Origin: Hydractinia symbiolongicarpus
Lineage: Eukaryota; Cnidaria; Hydrozoa; Anthoathecata; Hydractiniidae
Assembly (NCBI RefSeq): GCF_029227915.1
Contig: NC_079886.1
Coordinates: 22,484,501 to 22,544,500, forward strand
DNA length: 60,000 nucleotides
Direction: 5' to 3'
The translations under genes and the position numbers were made by a program. Shown piece by piece: positions 37,046-48,416 of this stretch (position 1 is its first letter; each line of letters starts with the position of its first letter). The notes beneath the pieces were generated by a model, which ran no database searches, had not been told where the DNA came from, and was given only the letters and a program-made list of their open reading frames with translations.

Positions 37046-38558
37046 GTGAAAAGGGATGTGTTTTGTGTGCGATGATCTTTCCAAAGTTACTTAGCGGTGA
37101 CATGCCAGCCAGAACGACTACATGCTGGTAAGAAGAAAGAAAACCGTGATAAAAAATCACGGATTCTCAGCTATCCCTAAATACTTCTTGGCGATTTAGG
37201 CCCGCTAATTTAAATATGAGCTACACAGAAAGGTGACCATAAAATTAATCCGCGAAGTCAAATTCTGTGAAACGCGTCAAAAAGAAATAGCTTACAACGT
37301 AAATTGTTCTTTTAGTCAAGGGGCCTTAAAATTAATAATTAAGTTTAAGCTAAATAAAAAAAACAAAGGTTGTTTTTACAGCTTATGAGCACTGGCGCAA
37401 AACGATGTTCTTCACATTCAACCACTTCACAGTATTAAACCTCTAATTACACGAAGGTTTTTCCTGTGCTGACAAAATATCTGCTTGTATGACGAATTCG
37501 ACAAAACAAGTTTGCTTAAAAGCAAAGTTGGTTTGTTGTGTTAAATCCAATATTAACCGTTGCAAAAACAAAATCAGTCTAACTACGTCACTAGGATGGG
37601 GGACTGGAAACAAGTCTTGCTTATTTATCTCCTATTTTTAGAATAACCTCGATCATTATGTAAGTTATACTTTAAAAAAATCTTATTGTTTCGCATCTGT
37701 TGTTTTTACGTGAATCTTGATGACCCATAAAGTTCGATTCACTGTTACAGATAGGTAGACGAACATTATTTTTTTCCCCGTAATCCTAAAAGGTTTGCGT
37801 CACTTTAACATATAGCATACTTTTTCTATGAGAATGAGTTTTTTTAAGCAAGTAAGTCCGAGAACTAAATTTAATGTGTTTGAACTGGCAAAAAAGTATT
37901 GGGTTTCACAGAAGAAAAATAACGTTTTTGTGATAATTAGCTGTTAATTCTTCTGTTCTCTCTAAATTTTTTCCAAAGCAAAGTAATTTGATCTAATACA
38001 ACATTTATCCCCACTTTAAAACACATAACCATTTTTGCGACAAAAAAAAACTTATTTAGAAAACCTATTAAAAAATTGTTTCCGAAACAAAATTATAGCA
38101 GAAAATAAGCAACCTTTATAACTGGGAAACACCTCACTAAGTTTCTTTGATATAAGGTAACACGGGGCAAGATAGTTCTTGGGTTAGGATGCTTTATCCG
38201 GAAAACATTTTCGGATTAATATATCTTAAAATGCTACAACATTTAGCCAATCACATGCAACCCGGTTAGTTTTTCAGTGAATATACCATCGTTTTGCGGA
38301 ATACACAAGACTTTTTTTTGAGTAGTTTGTTGTTGAATGGTAGCGAAAAAAAACATGTGGAAATAAATTATTAAGCGGCTAAACGTACTGCTGTTACGAA
38401 AATAAGTGGTTTATATTTTCATATCAATAGAAAACAGAAAGGAATAAATATACAAGTGAGAGATTCCTGTCAATGGATAATAGCTCTGTTGCACATTTCC
38501 GATTCTGACAGACTTAAAAAGAAATCAAAGTCACCAATATGTTTTAAATATTTTGAAC

Positions 38559-38760
38559 ACTGCACAGTTCACGGAGAACGCTATCTTTGAAGAGGTGACG
38601 AAGAGTGACAGGTTTCAAGTTCTGTTTTACTTTAATTTAAAATTTAGGAGAAGGGATCGTTAAAAGCGTCCAGAACCTGTTCTTCCATCATCACCTAACA
38701 ATCGATCCAACCAGATTGGAACTGAAGGTTTTTTGGAACTGAGCAAAAGAAGAAAGAAAC
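38559..38760 (+). pseudogene. piggyBac-like transposase fragment
   Basis: One frame encodes NAIFEEVTKSDRFQVLFYFN, resembling the conserved MSRxRF...LRFLHFND block of piggyBac (DDE_Tnp_1_7) transposases, then hits a TAA. No termini or TTAA flanks were identified. Weak, motif-level call. Confidence 0.3.
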
Positions 38761-40297
38761 GGGAAAGCAAGCAGGCTTGCTTTGGTGAATACGTTCAGTA
38801 ACAAAAAGTATGTACTCTCTGGTTGATTTTGAATTTTTTTTAAAGTAAAGCATAGCTGGACATTACCAGAAAATTTGTTCTTTGCACATACTTACTTTTG
38901 CTGTTTTACAAAATCTGTATTTGTTCATTACTTGAACAACAAGCCAACTAGTCAGCGGAGCATGAGGTTTTTTGCTTAGCTCAAATCATTTGTAAACAGT
39001 TACCTAAGGTAGACATGGCTACATCCCTGGAAATAAGCTGGTTGGAAAGAGAGAGAAATTTCGTAACGTTCACACTTCAGAACTCATTTGTCAAACAGCG
39101 AAATAAGAATTTCAGATCTTAGGTTATTTGGTTAGATACAAGATTTTAAACAATACTAATTTTACTGACTTGACACCTGAATTTTCGATTATTGGACATT
39201 TTCTTATCATGAAGTCGATTGTTCCCTGCGGACATTGTAGAATGTGCAACGCATTTTCGACTTTGTTCACTCGACCCCACACCTCTTTATAAAAAAAGCT
39301 GCAGAGTGCTGGCCAAGTGATACTGTTCGGCCGTATCATAAAATAGCCAAATAGCCATTTCCGTTCATGGTTTATAGGTGCGAATTATGTCTGCGGAATT
39401 TGGCGGGTAGGTAAGTTTATTTTATGCGGTAATACCTAAAACACCTGAACTAACTAATGCTCTTATATGATCAAATTTTTTTAATTGTATAAGAGCAGTA
39501 GTGACCAAGACGGTTAGTACTAAGGACCTATTGCTGTCCAACCTCTTGTGGGAGACTTAAGGGGTTAACAAAACAGGTTCTGGAGACAAAGTTGAAGAGA
39601 CAAGAAATTGTTATTCCATTTTTTGTGATTTAAGAGGCTGCATGTGATATCATTATGTTAGTTCCTCATTCTTAAATGTTTTTGTGACTGTTATCAAAAC
39701 AAAATTGTTATATTATTTTTCCCTCTAATTTCTTATCCTGTTATTATTTCGGTTAGTAACTGAACACAGAAGTTACAACTTAATATAAGAGTAAAGTAAG
39801 TAAGTAACGGTAGTTTTAATGTCCATGGGGGTTCCATTCTAATGGCTTGCTCTTCCTCCCCTCCGACTGTAACTATGTTACATTACCGCCAGAGATACGT
39901 ATGGTAATTCTCTAACTTGCTTGCCTGCCACACGAGCTGTTTAGCGGTCAGTAGATGTCACCAAATGGGCTGACAGCACTACATTGTTAACATTGTTGTC
40001 TTTTGCTTGCAAATATTAGCAATCTGAAGTAATTCCGTCCAAAGCTCTTCCATTTCCTTTTAAAAAACCAAGATGACTTCATAGCAATTTAGAGCGTCAC
40101 GTATATTGTGCAATGTACTGTTGTATAACAATTTATAAATTTAAAGAAAAAGAAATAAGAATGCTTGATTAAAGTCCAACGAAAAGTTTAAAACACATTA
40201 AGTAGCTACTTAGAAAAACAAATATCGTTTAAATATAAAATCAATTTAAATTAGATAAGTGTTGACAAGCAATTTGCGATTTTTCTACGTTTTAAAT

Positions 40298-40366
40298 CTC
40301 GTCCACAGGACTTCCTTTTTGCTTTCTAATATGTGAAAAAAAAGTAAAAAAAAGCTCTGGGAACGA
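40298..40366. repeat. Foldback MITE copy (CTCGTCC/GGGAACGA termini)
   Basis: TCTCGTCCACAGGACTT-type left end pairs with AAGCTCTGGGAACGA. Immediately upstream of the neuropeptide gene's first exon. Confidence 0.5.
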
Positions 40367-40427
40367 AATTGCTATATTCGGTCTGCTGTGTTTACTTGGA
40401 AAATGACATCCTTCCTTTTCTTTGTAG

Positions 40428-40483
40428 ATTAGCAATGTGGATGTTTACTTTACTCTGGTCACACTTACTAGTGTTCACTTGTG
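40428..40483 (+). other. 5' exon of the neuropeptide gene, with upstream reading frame
   Basis: Bounded by a strong acceptor (CTTTTCTTTGTAG) and donor (GTAAGT), followed by a 58-bp intron. It carries an ATG at 40435 encoding hydrophobic MWMFTLLWSHLLVFTC. After splicing to 40542 this frame is out of phase with the precursor and ends about 22 codons later. It may be a uORF, or part of an alternative signal peptide if a weaker donor at 40471 is used. Confidence 0.5.
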
Positions 40484-40547
40484 GTAAGTTTCTCCTAAAT
40501 TGTGCCTGTTTTTGACTAATTGAGAACTGGACTTTCTTTAGCCACTG

Positions 40548-41279
40548 ATGTTAATATTTGTATTACTACTACTAATTATAGTGCAAGCGGTGGAGAGCAG
40601 CTATGACACAGTTGATCGGCTTTTGTCACAGCTCGATGCTTCTCATAGAAATGAAAGAAGAGAATGGCACACTAGAACACAAACCTTGCAAGATGATTTG
40701 AAAAGAACAGCATCTGAACTACTAAAGTACATTGAGTTGCGAAATCACATCAGCGTTGGCAATAAAAGAAGTCGCAACAACAAAAGAAACATTGCCCCAA
40801 ATGACTATTATCGAGATGCGATATTAAAAATATTGCAGCGAAGCGCGTACCATACAAATGGCGTAACATCGAACGCGAAATCTGCTCTTTGGGGCCATGG
40901 TAGTATAAAGACCACAGTGTTTCATGGTGACGAAAATAAGGAGAGAACTAAAGCGGACGGCCCGAGCAGTACCACTATATTTCATGGGAAAAGAAACACA
41001 TTTAGACAGCATGGTGGGGAACAAAGAGAAATGAATGAAGCAGGGAACCCGAGTAGCACAAGCGTGTTTCATGGAAAAAGAGATCTACTGCTGGATTTTC
41101 TTGAAGGAAATAGAAAGGTGAAGAAAGACGTTTTTGAATCTCCATCAAGCAGCGCGGTATTTCATGGAAAACGTGGGAAATACTTGGAAAGTATCGAGAA
41201 AAATATGAATTTTGAGGAAAGGAAAAATTTTGATGCACTGCTTATGAAGTTGGAAAAAGAAATTAGAGATAGACTTTAG
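40548..41279 (+). CDS. Neuropeptide precursor with repeated -FHamide cassettes
   Basis: 243-aa secreted precursor. A hydrophobic signal peptide covers residues 1-17 (LIFVLLLLIIVQAVES). A charged spacer (about 18-115) follows. Then come four related cassettes: TTVFHGDEN (122-130, without dibasic site), STTIFHGKR (141-149), STSVFHGKR (171-179) and SSAVFHGKR (201-209). The last three end Gly-Lys-Arg, the signal for dibasic cleavage and C-terminal amidation, predicting mature peptides ending -(V/I)FHamide. Upstream residues GPSS, NPSS and SPSS follow D, G or E and put Pro at position 2, as in many cnidarian neuropeptides that use acidic-site processing and X-Pro protection. The tail (210-243) is charged and helical. 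The acceptor at 40540-40541 precedes the ATG by 6 nt; AATAAA occurs at 41570 and 41585. I do not recognise the peptide family. Confidence 0.85.
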   Translation: MLIFVLLLLIIVQAVESSYDTVDRLLSQLDASHRNERREWHTRTQTLQDDLKRTASELLKYIELRNHISVGNKRSRNNKRNIAPNDYYRDAILKILQRSAYHTNGVTSNAKSALWGHGSIKTTVFHGDENKERTKADGPSSTTIFHGKRNTFRQHGGEQREMNEAGNPSSTSVFHGKRDLLLDFLEGNRKVKKDVFESPSSSAVFHGKRGKYLESIEKNMNFEERKNFDALLMKLEKEIRDRL

Positions 41280-43001
41280 GGGCTAAGAAGTGCTTGTAAA
41301 ATCGTTTTTTCTCATTTCAAACAATTAATTTAAACATAGGAGTGTGCATGTATAGAACTCAATTTTTTTCTTTTTAATGAATGAGTTAAATTTGACAGAT
41401 AAAACCACTTTTTTCTTTTTAAGCTCCGTAGTTTGTTAAAAGGCTGACATACATAAAATTAAAATTCATACCGCATTCCCTCTAATATAAGACCCATCTT
41501 CTATTACATGAAGACATCTCTGAAAAGGGGTTAGTATAAGAGGGATTATATTATTCCTAGAATGAGGTTAATAAAGGTAAACGAAATAAAAGTTATGTCA
41601 CAAACTCTTTTTTTCTCTAACTTTTGCTTTCACTCTATGTAAATGTTTTTACGTAATATCATTGTCTGAGTCAATTTCCAAGTCTACATCAATTGTCAGG
41701 ACTTGTTGTCCCGTGTCTGTACATTGTTACTGCTGGTATTAGTAAGAAAAAACGTCAAGGAATTATGCTGAATGAGAAGAAACTTACAGATTTAAGTTAA
41801 CAATCAAAAAATAAAATTTTATTGGTCCAATAATTTTGTACGTATTTTCCTACCCCTACTTCTAAGTCATGGACGGTACAAATCAACGGCCTAAATTAAA
41901 AGGCGTCTGCAATTAGAAGAGAGCTAGTATTTGAGGAGGTCTTTCATCTATACAACAGACCTCTATAAGGGGGCTACAATTAGAAGTGGGTGTAGTATTT
42001 GAGGGAGTCTCTTACCAGAAGAAATACGGTACTTTCTGGTCTGTATAATGCCACATTGCTATCATTGGTTGGGCCAATAACGCCATGAATTCATAAATAC
42101 TATGCATATTTATACCGAGAAATAGCATTTACAGATTTTCTAATTTTAGGTGAATGTTAGTGATCATTTACTTAAACTCTGAGAAGTTTAATTTTTGATA
42201 CTGCACTTTATCGTAATATCAACGCGATCTGATAAAAAGCTAAAAAATACCGCATAATTTCTTTTTTTGCGGGTTATAAAAAAACTTAGTGTTTTGGGGA
42301 ATTTAAGTTCACGAATTATTTAAAAACCGCAAAATTTTCTTTTTGTAAAGATTTCGACACAAAGCTTTTAAAGTTTCTAAAGTGTTTATCAGGTTAAAAA
42401 AAATTTAAACCTTTTGGACGGTTATTTTTTCTCTCCAAAAATCATTATTAAAGAAAAGCTACACAGGTTGTATCCAATCATCTTTTACTTGAAGATCCAA
42501 AAAAGAACAACTAAAGAAGGAAAGCAAATTACAATATCTGAATTACATATAGAAGTTGTCATTTTAAGAATACAACAACGAAATGAAAATTAAACTTAAA
42601 TCAAGAAAACCAAAACAAGTTCAGCTTGATAGGAAGAAGTATCTGCTATGGAAGAGGGGAAACAGGTGAATTAATTGATGTTTTAGGGAACAGCCTAAAA
42701 GTAGTTCATGAGAAATTTCCAAGAAAGTGGCAATTTGACAGGGAAAAATATTTTTGATCTTGTTAATAAGTTGGATTTACTATGTAGTCCGGAACTTCTG
42801 ACAGAGAGTTTGATGTGGTGAATCGTTGTTTCATCACAGTCTTTTTTGAGTTGGTTAAGACTACAAGATGAAAGAGATAGACACATAAAAATTGTAAAAT
42901 ACTTTTCAAAATGCTTGCTTAATTGTTTCTTCGGCTACAACCAGCGGTTTGGCAAGCGCTATTAGCAAGAACAAAGGGAAGTCCGCAGAAGATAATAAGT
43001 A
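41280..43001. other. Intergenic with repeat fragments
   Basis: No gene seen. A short inverted pair near 41475-41545 (CCCTCTAATATAAGACCC and GGGTTAGTATAAGAGGG-like) and related AATTAGAAG words at 41910-42010 suggest MITE fragments; 42240-42360 has TTTCGCG-family-like sequence. Confidence 0.5.
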
Positions 43002-44352
43002 TAGTAGACGTCCGGTAATTCGAATGCCGCTTAATTCGAACGTTCCGTTATTTCGGACAAATGGCCAAGTCCCTTGAGTTTGGTTTAATAAAGTCTTATA
43101 TTTAAAGCTGTTTAATTCGAACTCTGCTAATTCTAACAATATTTTTAGTTCCAAGTCCTATTATGATCGTTAATTCAAACTTTTGTGTATCGATAAATAA
43201 AACCTTATGGGAAAATAAAAAATACGATTTTATTTTTATTTATTTTTATGCATATGGTTGCAAAATTTCTTTAATTTATTAATTAAATAGGCATTTCCGA
43301 AAGAATAAAGCTTACAAGGAATTTGGAAACCTTGCCCATCGCCAAGCAAACAACGGTAAAAGATTTTTATAAAAAGTTGCAGTAAAGTTGATACCTTATA
43401 GTCAGAAATTTTCGCGACAACTAATTTTCGCGATTTTCGCGATTTTTGGGCATTTTCCCGAAATTAGAATGGCACAAAAAAAAATTAATTGACAAAATCG
43501 CGTAGATAAAAACCGCGAAATATTTTCTTTCTTTCTTTATTTTTTAGAAGCAGACGTAAATTTTTCGCAACAAAATAATTCTGGTGATACCTAGTTTGAT
43601 AAAAGCCGCGAAAATCAAGGAAGAAATGCACTTTTAAACACAATTTCAGATGGTGGTTTGCCTGTTAACCTAAATAGCATTTTGTGTTATAAATCATCGA
43701 TCTCCTTTTTTATGAAATTTCCTCTTTTTTTAAACTTTCCTGTCTAACTCTTACACCTATAAAACCTCTTCAGTTTTAATTCTTCTATCCCTAGTGACAT
43801 TTCTTACCAGATACCAAAGGCCAAAAGAGGTCGGAGGACATGGGTCTAAAAGACAGTATGGGATTTCGTTTCGACATTTTCCTTAAACGTCAATACCATT
43901 ATTTAGGTAAACACCGAGGCAAGTTTGAAAGGTTGTACTATCCTCGCTTGATCAAAAATAAAGGTTCTTCCGCTACCTTATTAATTATAACATTGGCCTT
44001 TTATGAAAAAAGTTTCCTTTTACAGATGCCATTATTAGAGTAGAAAAACGTACTTAAAAATCATATTTTGTGTTTCCTCCACTCCGTAACTTTATGAATT
44101 TCGCGAAAAGTAAATGTCGCGAAAAAAATTCAAGGCAACGAATCGCAAAAATAAAAATCGCGAAATTGTCCCAAAATCTTTATCGCGAAATTAAAATGTC
44201 GCGAAAATTTCTGACTATAAGGTAAAGTTATATTAGCATAAAACCTTTTTTTTAAAATTCTTGTTTTTTCTGAACTTCCGATAATCCGAACATTCGTTAA
44301 TTCGAACAAATAACTTAGTCCCTTGTGTGTTCGAATTAACGGACGTCTACTG
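43002..44352. mobile_element. Non-autonomous pogo/Tigger-like element, 1.35 kb, TA-flanked
   Basis: Ends (C/T)AGTAGACGTCCGNTAATTCGAA are inverted at the two borders and flanked by TA. Both ends also contain a second TTAATTCGAAC word and the sequence AAGTCCCTTG/CAAGGGACTAAG. TTCGAA-rich CAGT termini are typical of pogo/Tigger MITEs. No transposase inside; a second element is nested in it. Confidence 0.7.
43394..44222. mobile_element. Nested TA-flanked MITE with CCTTATAGTC termini
   Basis: CCTTATAGTCAGAAATTTTC at 43394 and its exact complement ending at 44222 are flanked by TA. Sub-terminal TTTCGCG words are abundant at both ends. An unrecognised 67-codon frame at 43840-44043 is probably incidental. 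It is inserted inside the larger element, so it is the younger. Confidence 0.75.
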
Positions 44353-44859
44353 TATATACTAGAAAAAGAAATTAACTAAAGTTAAATGTTCACGACTTTT
44401 CCAGGTCTTATCATCCATCGCCTTATAAAGTTATTGTAAAAAGATGTTCTGCCTCTGTTTTCGGGTTTTTTTTCCTTGTTGTGTAAACTTAACCAAATTG
44501 TCAACGACAACGAATGAATAGTCTTAACACTCATTTGAAGTCTCTAAATGGTGGAAATCGATGCTCGATAAAGGTAGATACTAAATCGATGGAGTTTATA
44601 GGAGCATAGCATTTAGTGTTTGTTGTTTTACACAGGAATACGACATTTCTACATTTGGTCAGCGGAGCTTCGTTTGCTTGTTCAATGCGATTGCACCTAC
44701 AAGTTCTAAAGGCAATACTAGCTATCCGTAAATCTATTACTTGGTGGAACATGACAAAGAATTTCAGCCTCTCTAATGAGACTTCTGCAGGTCCTCATTT
44801 CTTTAAATTATCTCAAAGATTCACCTGCTGCTATGAAGAGTATCTTTTTTTAAAGTCTT

Positions 44860-45075
44860 CAAAGTTTGTTGTATCAGAATTAATGGATGCAGTCCAGGTC
44901 TTACTGTTTTTTTCCTGTTTAATCTATCATCAAATACCCGTTCCATAGTATAGAAGTGGGGGCACTCTGGGCTATCTTTACTGACAAGAGGAAAACGACT
45001 CCAAGCATATGTAACTGCACTCTGAATTCCTGGTTTAAAGTTCTTCTCTCTTAACGCTGACGTGTTGCATTAAAT
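44860..45075 (-). pseudogene. Possible Myb/SANT-like DNA-binding fragment
   Basis: The minus strand encodes a stretch with SRFPLVSKDSPECPHFYTME, resembling the C-terminal part of Myb/SANT-like domains (CPxFYxMD...). Stops and frame changes follow at lower coordinates. Such proteins accompany Harbinger/PIF elements, and a Harbinger relic lies next to it. Weak. Confidence 0.25.
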
Positions 45076-45489
45076 TTGCAGTTGGTATGCAAACAAGTTT
45101 AAATCAGTTTTAACATGAAAGCGTGGTAAATAGTACAGGTAGGCACAGAAATGGCCCGACATTTTAAATAAAGAAATTCTAAATTTGAACTTTAGTATTT
45201 TTGTTCTGTACTGTTCAATGTCGGACTTCCAAAACAAATAAATCGAAGCACTTTGCATGTGATTCAACGCACAACCGAGACCCTATCTAGAGGTATCTGC
45301 ATGAAGTATATAAAGCAAGTAATCGTGGACTGAGCGTGTAAGGCAACAACGTAACCAGTGACTTTTGATAATCTTTCTCCTATTTTACCTTAGCTGATTC
45401 TTATTTACTTTCTGAACATTTTGACAGGTCATAATGAAATTTTAAATAGCCAACCAAGCCTAATAAACTTCTTAGCTCAAAAATTGTGT

Positions 45490-46450
45490 TAAGGGGATAT
45501 TATACCAATTAATCCAATTAATCGAATTCGATTTGTCGAAATTACATTGCGCATTAAAATAAATCGAAATTTGACAGGTGATATACAAAAACAAATTTTT
45601 AATATTTTTTTTTCGATAAAAATGTCTTTAGAGAGCGAAGACGAAGATGAACTCGCTGATTTTGCACTTACTATTTAAGCAACCAAAAATTTAAGAAAAA
45701 ATCGGAAACGTCGTATGTGGACAGAAAAATGGCTGCAGAAAAGACTTAATTTAGATACTTTATTAAACGAATTTCGGTTAGATCAAGAAGAACATTTTAA
45801 TTTTCTTTAGATGTCTTCTGTTAAAGGGGCTACGAACCGGTTAAAATGCTCACATTCCGTATATCCTGAAAAATCCGGCAAACGCGTTTCGCGAAATGAA
45901 CAGACCAGCGCATTTTGCTTGCTGGTTCAATATTTTTTTCGAAAAGTATGTTACAAAGAAGTATTTCAGCAATACTTATCCTAGATGAAAACATGACCAA
46001 GGCTGGAGAAGATAAAAATTCTAGATATATGTATATGTTTGAGTCTGTAAATTACATACATGCCGGAAAAATAGCCATTTTTGTTTTCGCCGCCATCAGC
46101 TCGACTTTTGTGGAAGTCACTAAAGTCGAAAACCGGCAGCCGTTCCGTAGACCCTTTAATACCCTCCAGAGCGTTTATTCCAACATCCATTCACAAGTGA
46201 AAATCTCGTTAAATTCAGTTATATCCATTTTCGAAGAAAAATGTTTTATAAAGTCCTCTTAATGTTTATGAAACTCACATTTTTCTGAACGCACATTTAA
46301 TGTACAGATTATAAGCATTTTTATTCGGCTCAAAACCTTTCGATTAATTAAAATGGGTAAACTGGTCCGACTTTTTAAAAATCAAATTCGACAAGTCCGA
46401 ACATGCCGAATGGATACGATTTTTACACGACACACGATCCAATTTGTCGA
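45490..46450 (+). mobile_element. Harbinger/PIF-like remnant
   Basis: A frame from ATG 45622 encodes MSLESEDEDELADFALTI, an in-frame TAA, then KRRMWTEKWL...LNEFRLDQEEHF. This is the N-terminal organisation of HARBI1-like transposases; the catalytic region is absent. Both ends contain AATCGAATTCGA-type words in inverted relation, suggesting a deleted, non-autonomous copy. Confidence 0.45.
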
Positions 46451-48180
46451 ATTCGATTTATATAGAATAGTGTTTCACCGCTTTTAGGCCTTTTTAAATC
46501 GCAACATACTCCGGCTCGATTTTGAAAATGTGAGATATAGTTATTAAAAAGGAGGATAATACACCAGCAAATTGTATATATATATAAAATACTCTTCGAC
46601 GATACCCTTCCAAACATTTTTTTATTAAACACTTGCGGTAGTCAACACAGTCTAAGTGTCTTATCTCGTTTGCCCACAACTGTGAGCGGTGTCTATTATC
46701 TGATTTATAATAAATTATCAACCATATACTAGGCAAGTACTGCTTTAACTCTGTGTAAAGTGGTCGCGGCATTGAACCATAGTTTTGTAGGATTGGTACC
46801 TCGTCCTTTAAACATATCTTTGTTGTCTATTCTTAAACAACTCCAACGTCATCATCAGTGGTTGATAAGACATGCCAGTTCTACCGTAACATGTACCCTT
46901 TCTTTATCTCGCGATGGAGAACAAGATAAACGAACACTGTTTACTACATCTTGTTGCTGTTTTAACAGTGTTTCGTACGACTTAACTTTAGAATAGGCTG
47001 TTGAGGTGGCATCTACTGCCATTTGAACAAATTAATACCTCAGACGTTACTTTCTCAAACCCTCTCGACTTTCGCTATTCTCGGGCATCTACTATATTTA
47101 CTGCCAATAGTGTTGCTAAGGTAACCTACTAAAAGTCCTCCAACCACAAGGTTCTTTCTAACGATTTTGTCAATCAGGATAATAAAATAATTATCTGCAC
47201 TATCCGCAATTGCATCATGCTATTAACACATTCCATCGCCTCAAAAGGTTCAGATACACGTTGTTTTTTTTACAAGAAACATGTATTTAGGCTTAGGCTC
47301 AATGTCTCTTAGTTTTTTCGAGAAAAAAACCTCAAATGTTTCTTATTTGTTTTCTAGTCTCAATTGTTTCAAAAACATAAAGAAAACGATATGCTGGAAG
47401 AAGAGGGCAACCTCGAGCCCAGGTCCGGTAGCGTTTTTTTATATAAAGATGAAACACGCGCGTTCATCTTTATATCAAAAAACGCTACAGGCCCTGGGTT
47501 CGAGGTTGAGAAGAGGGTGCAGATGATGGAAACATTTTTGATTTGTTTGACATTTAGTGCTTTCTGTTTAGTTTTTGGTTTTTGGAGAAGAATATGTCTA
47601 AAAAAATTGTTTCTTGCCTTTCTGAGCCTGCCCATGTTTCTTAGATGTTTCTTAGTTTTTTGCCCATTTGAGCCTTTTTGTATGCCTGTTTCTTGTAAAA
47701 AAAAGTGTAATTGCTTGAATACAATAGGAAAACGTTACCCACATTTGCTTCACAGGAAATGCCTTTTATTTGACCGATTCTCTTTTTTAGATTCTTCTGT
47801 TAGATATCATTAGTTATCACGGAAATACGTATCGCCATAGATTTTTCCACAGAATTTATGGAAGATTCCCACGAGGTAAACTGTAAAAAACGAATTTAGC
47901 GACGAATTATCTGAGAAAAAGTTTTGTGAATTCCACGAAAAACAAAAAAAATTTGGCGAATTCAAAATGTTGAGTTAAAAAATGTACAGTTATTATGACT
48001 TTCCGGTAATGAGTTGAAATAAACACTAAAGATATAGTAAAAACCTTTGATTTAAAATAGAATTAAATACAAGAAAACACATGTTGAAAAGTGAAAAGCG
48101 TAAAAAGATGATGAAAAATATTTCTCGAAGTCATTTGGGGTACAATTTAGGTGCAAGCGTTCCTATATTTTCGTTCTATG
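46451..48180. other. Intergenic
   Basis: No gene recognised. Reading frames near 46760 and 47364 are interrupted or run through the foldback at 47408-47508. Confidence 0.5.
47408..47508. repeat. Near-perfect 101-bp foldback
   Basis: Arms of about 47 bp: CAACCTCGAGCCCAGG...TAGCGTTTTTTTATATAAAG and its complement meet at a central CACGCGCG. Youngest-looking member of the foldback family shared with 36491, 36961 and 40298. Confidence 0.8.
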
Positions 48181-48416
48181 GCGCCGTAGATTAGTGGTTA
48201 TAGCTCTCGTACTCTGTGCGGAAGACCGGGGTTCGATTCCTCTTGACGGCAATTCAACGTGGGCGAGTAAATGGTACCATAGCCCCGGGTTAATCCAAGC
48301 CATGTGAAGGAAAGTGGGAGATGGCACACTGTGTGGGCAGTTGGATATTGCCGGGAGTTGTCTAGTGGAGCGCAGGCCCTATTAATTGGGTCCGCGTAGC
48401 TCAAAAGGAGCATTAA
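48181..48416 (+). mobile_element. tRNA-derived SINE
   Basis: The 5' part is tRNA-like, with an A-box TAGATTAGTGG at 48187-48197 and a perfect B-box GGTTCGATTCC at 48230-48240. The acceptor-like ends (CGCCGT/ACGGC) are partly paired. A roughly 165-bp unrelated body follows, and then the microsatellite tail. This organisation (pol III head, body, simple-repeat tail) is that of a SINE, not a functional tRNA. Confidence 0.8.

Larger units (their letters stand above)
35252..40427. other. Intergenic region with MITEs and fossils
   Basis: ARL6 3' UTR, then AT-rich intergenic DNA. Apart from the foldback copies and the piggyBac-like remnant listed separately I see no gene. Short reading frames near 35959 and 36458 have no recognisable features. 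Confidence 0.6.

Noticed and set aside
40824-41238. Minus-strand frames opposite the neuropeptide gene
   Set aside because: Shadows of the plus-strand coding repeats.
44616-44948. 110-residue plus-strand frame as a gene
   Set aside because: The opposite strand shows a better (Myb/SANT-like) coding pattern in the same region, and no conserved motif is visible here.
48181-48251. Functional tRNA gene
   Set aside because: Promoter boxes are good but the acceptor and anticodon stems are imperfect, and the body and simple-repeat tail mark a SINE.
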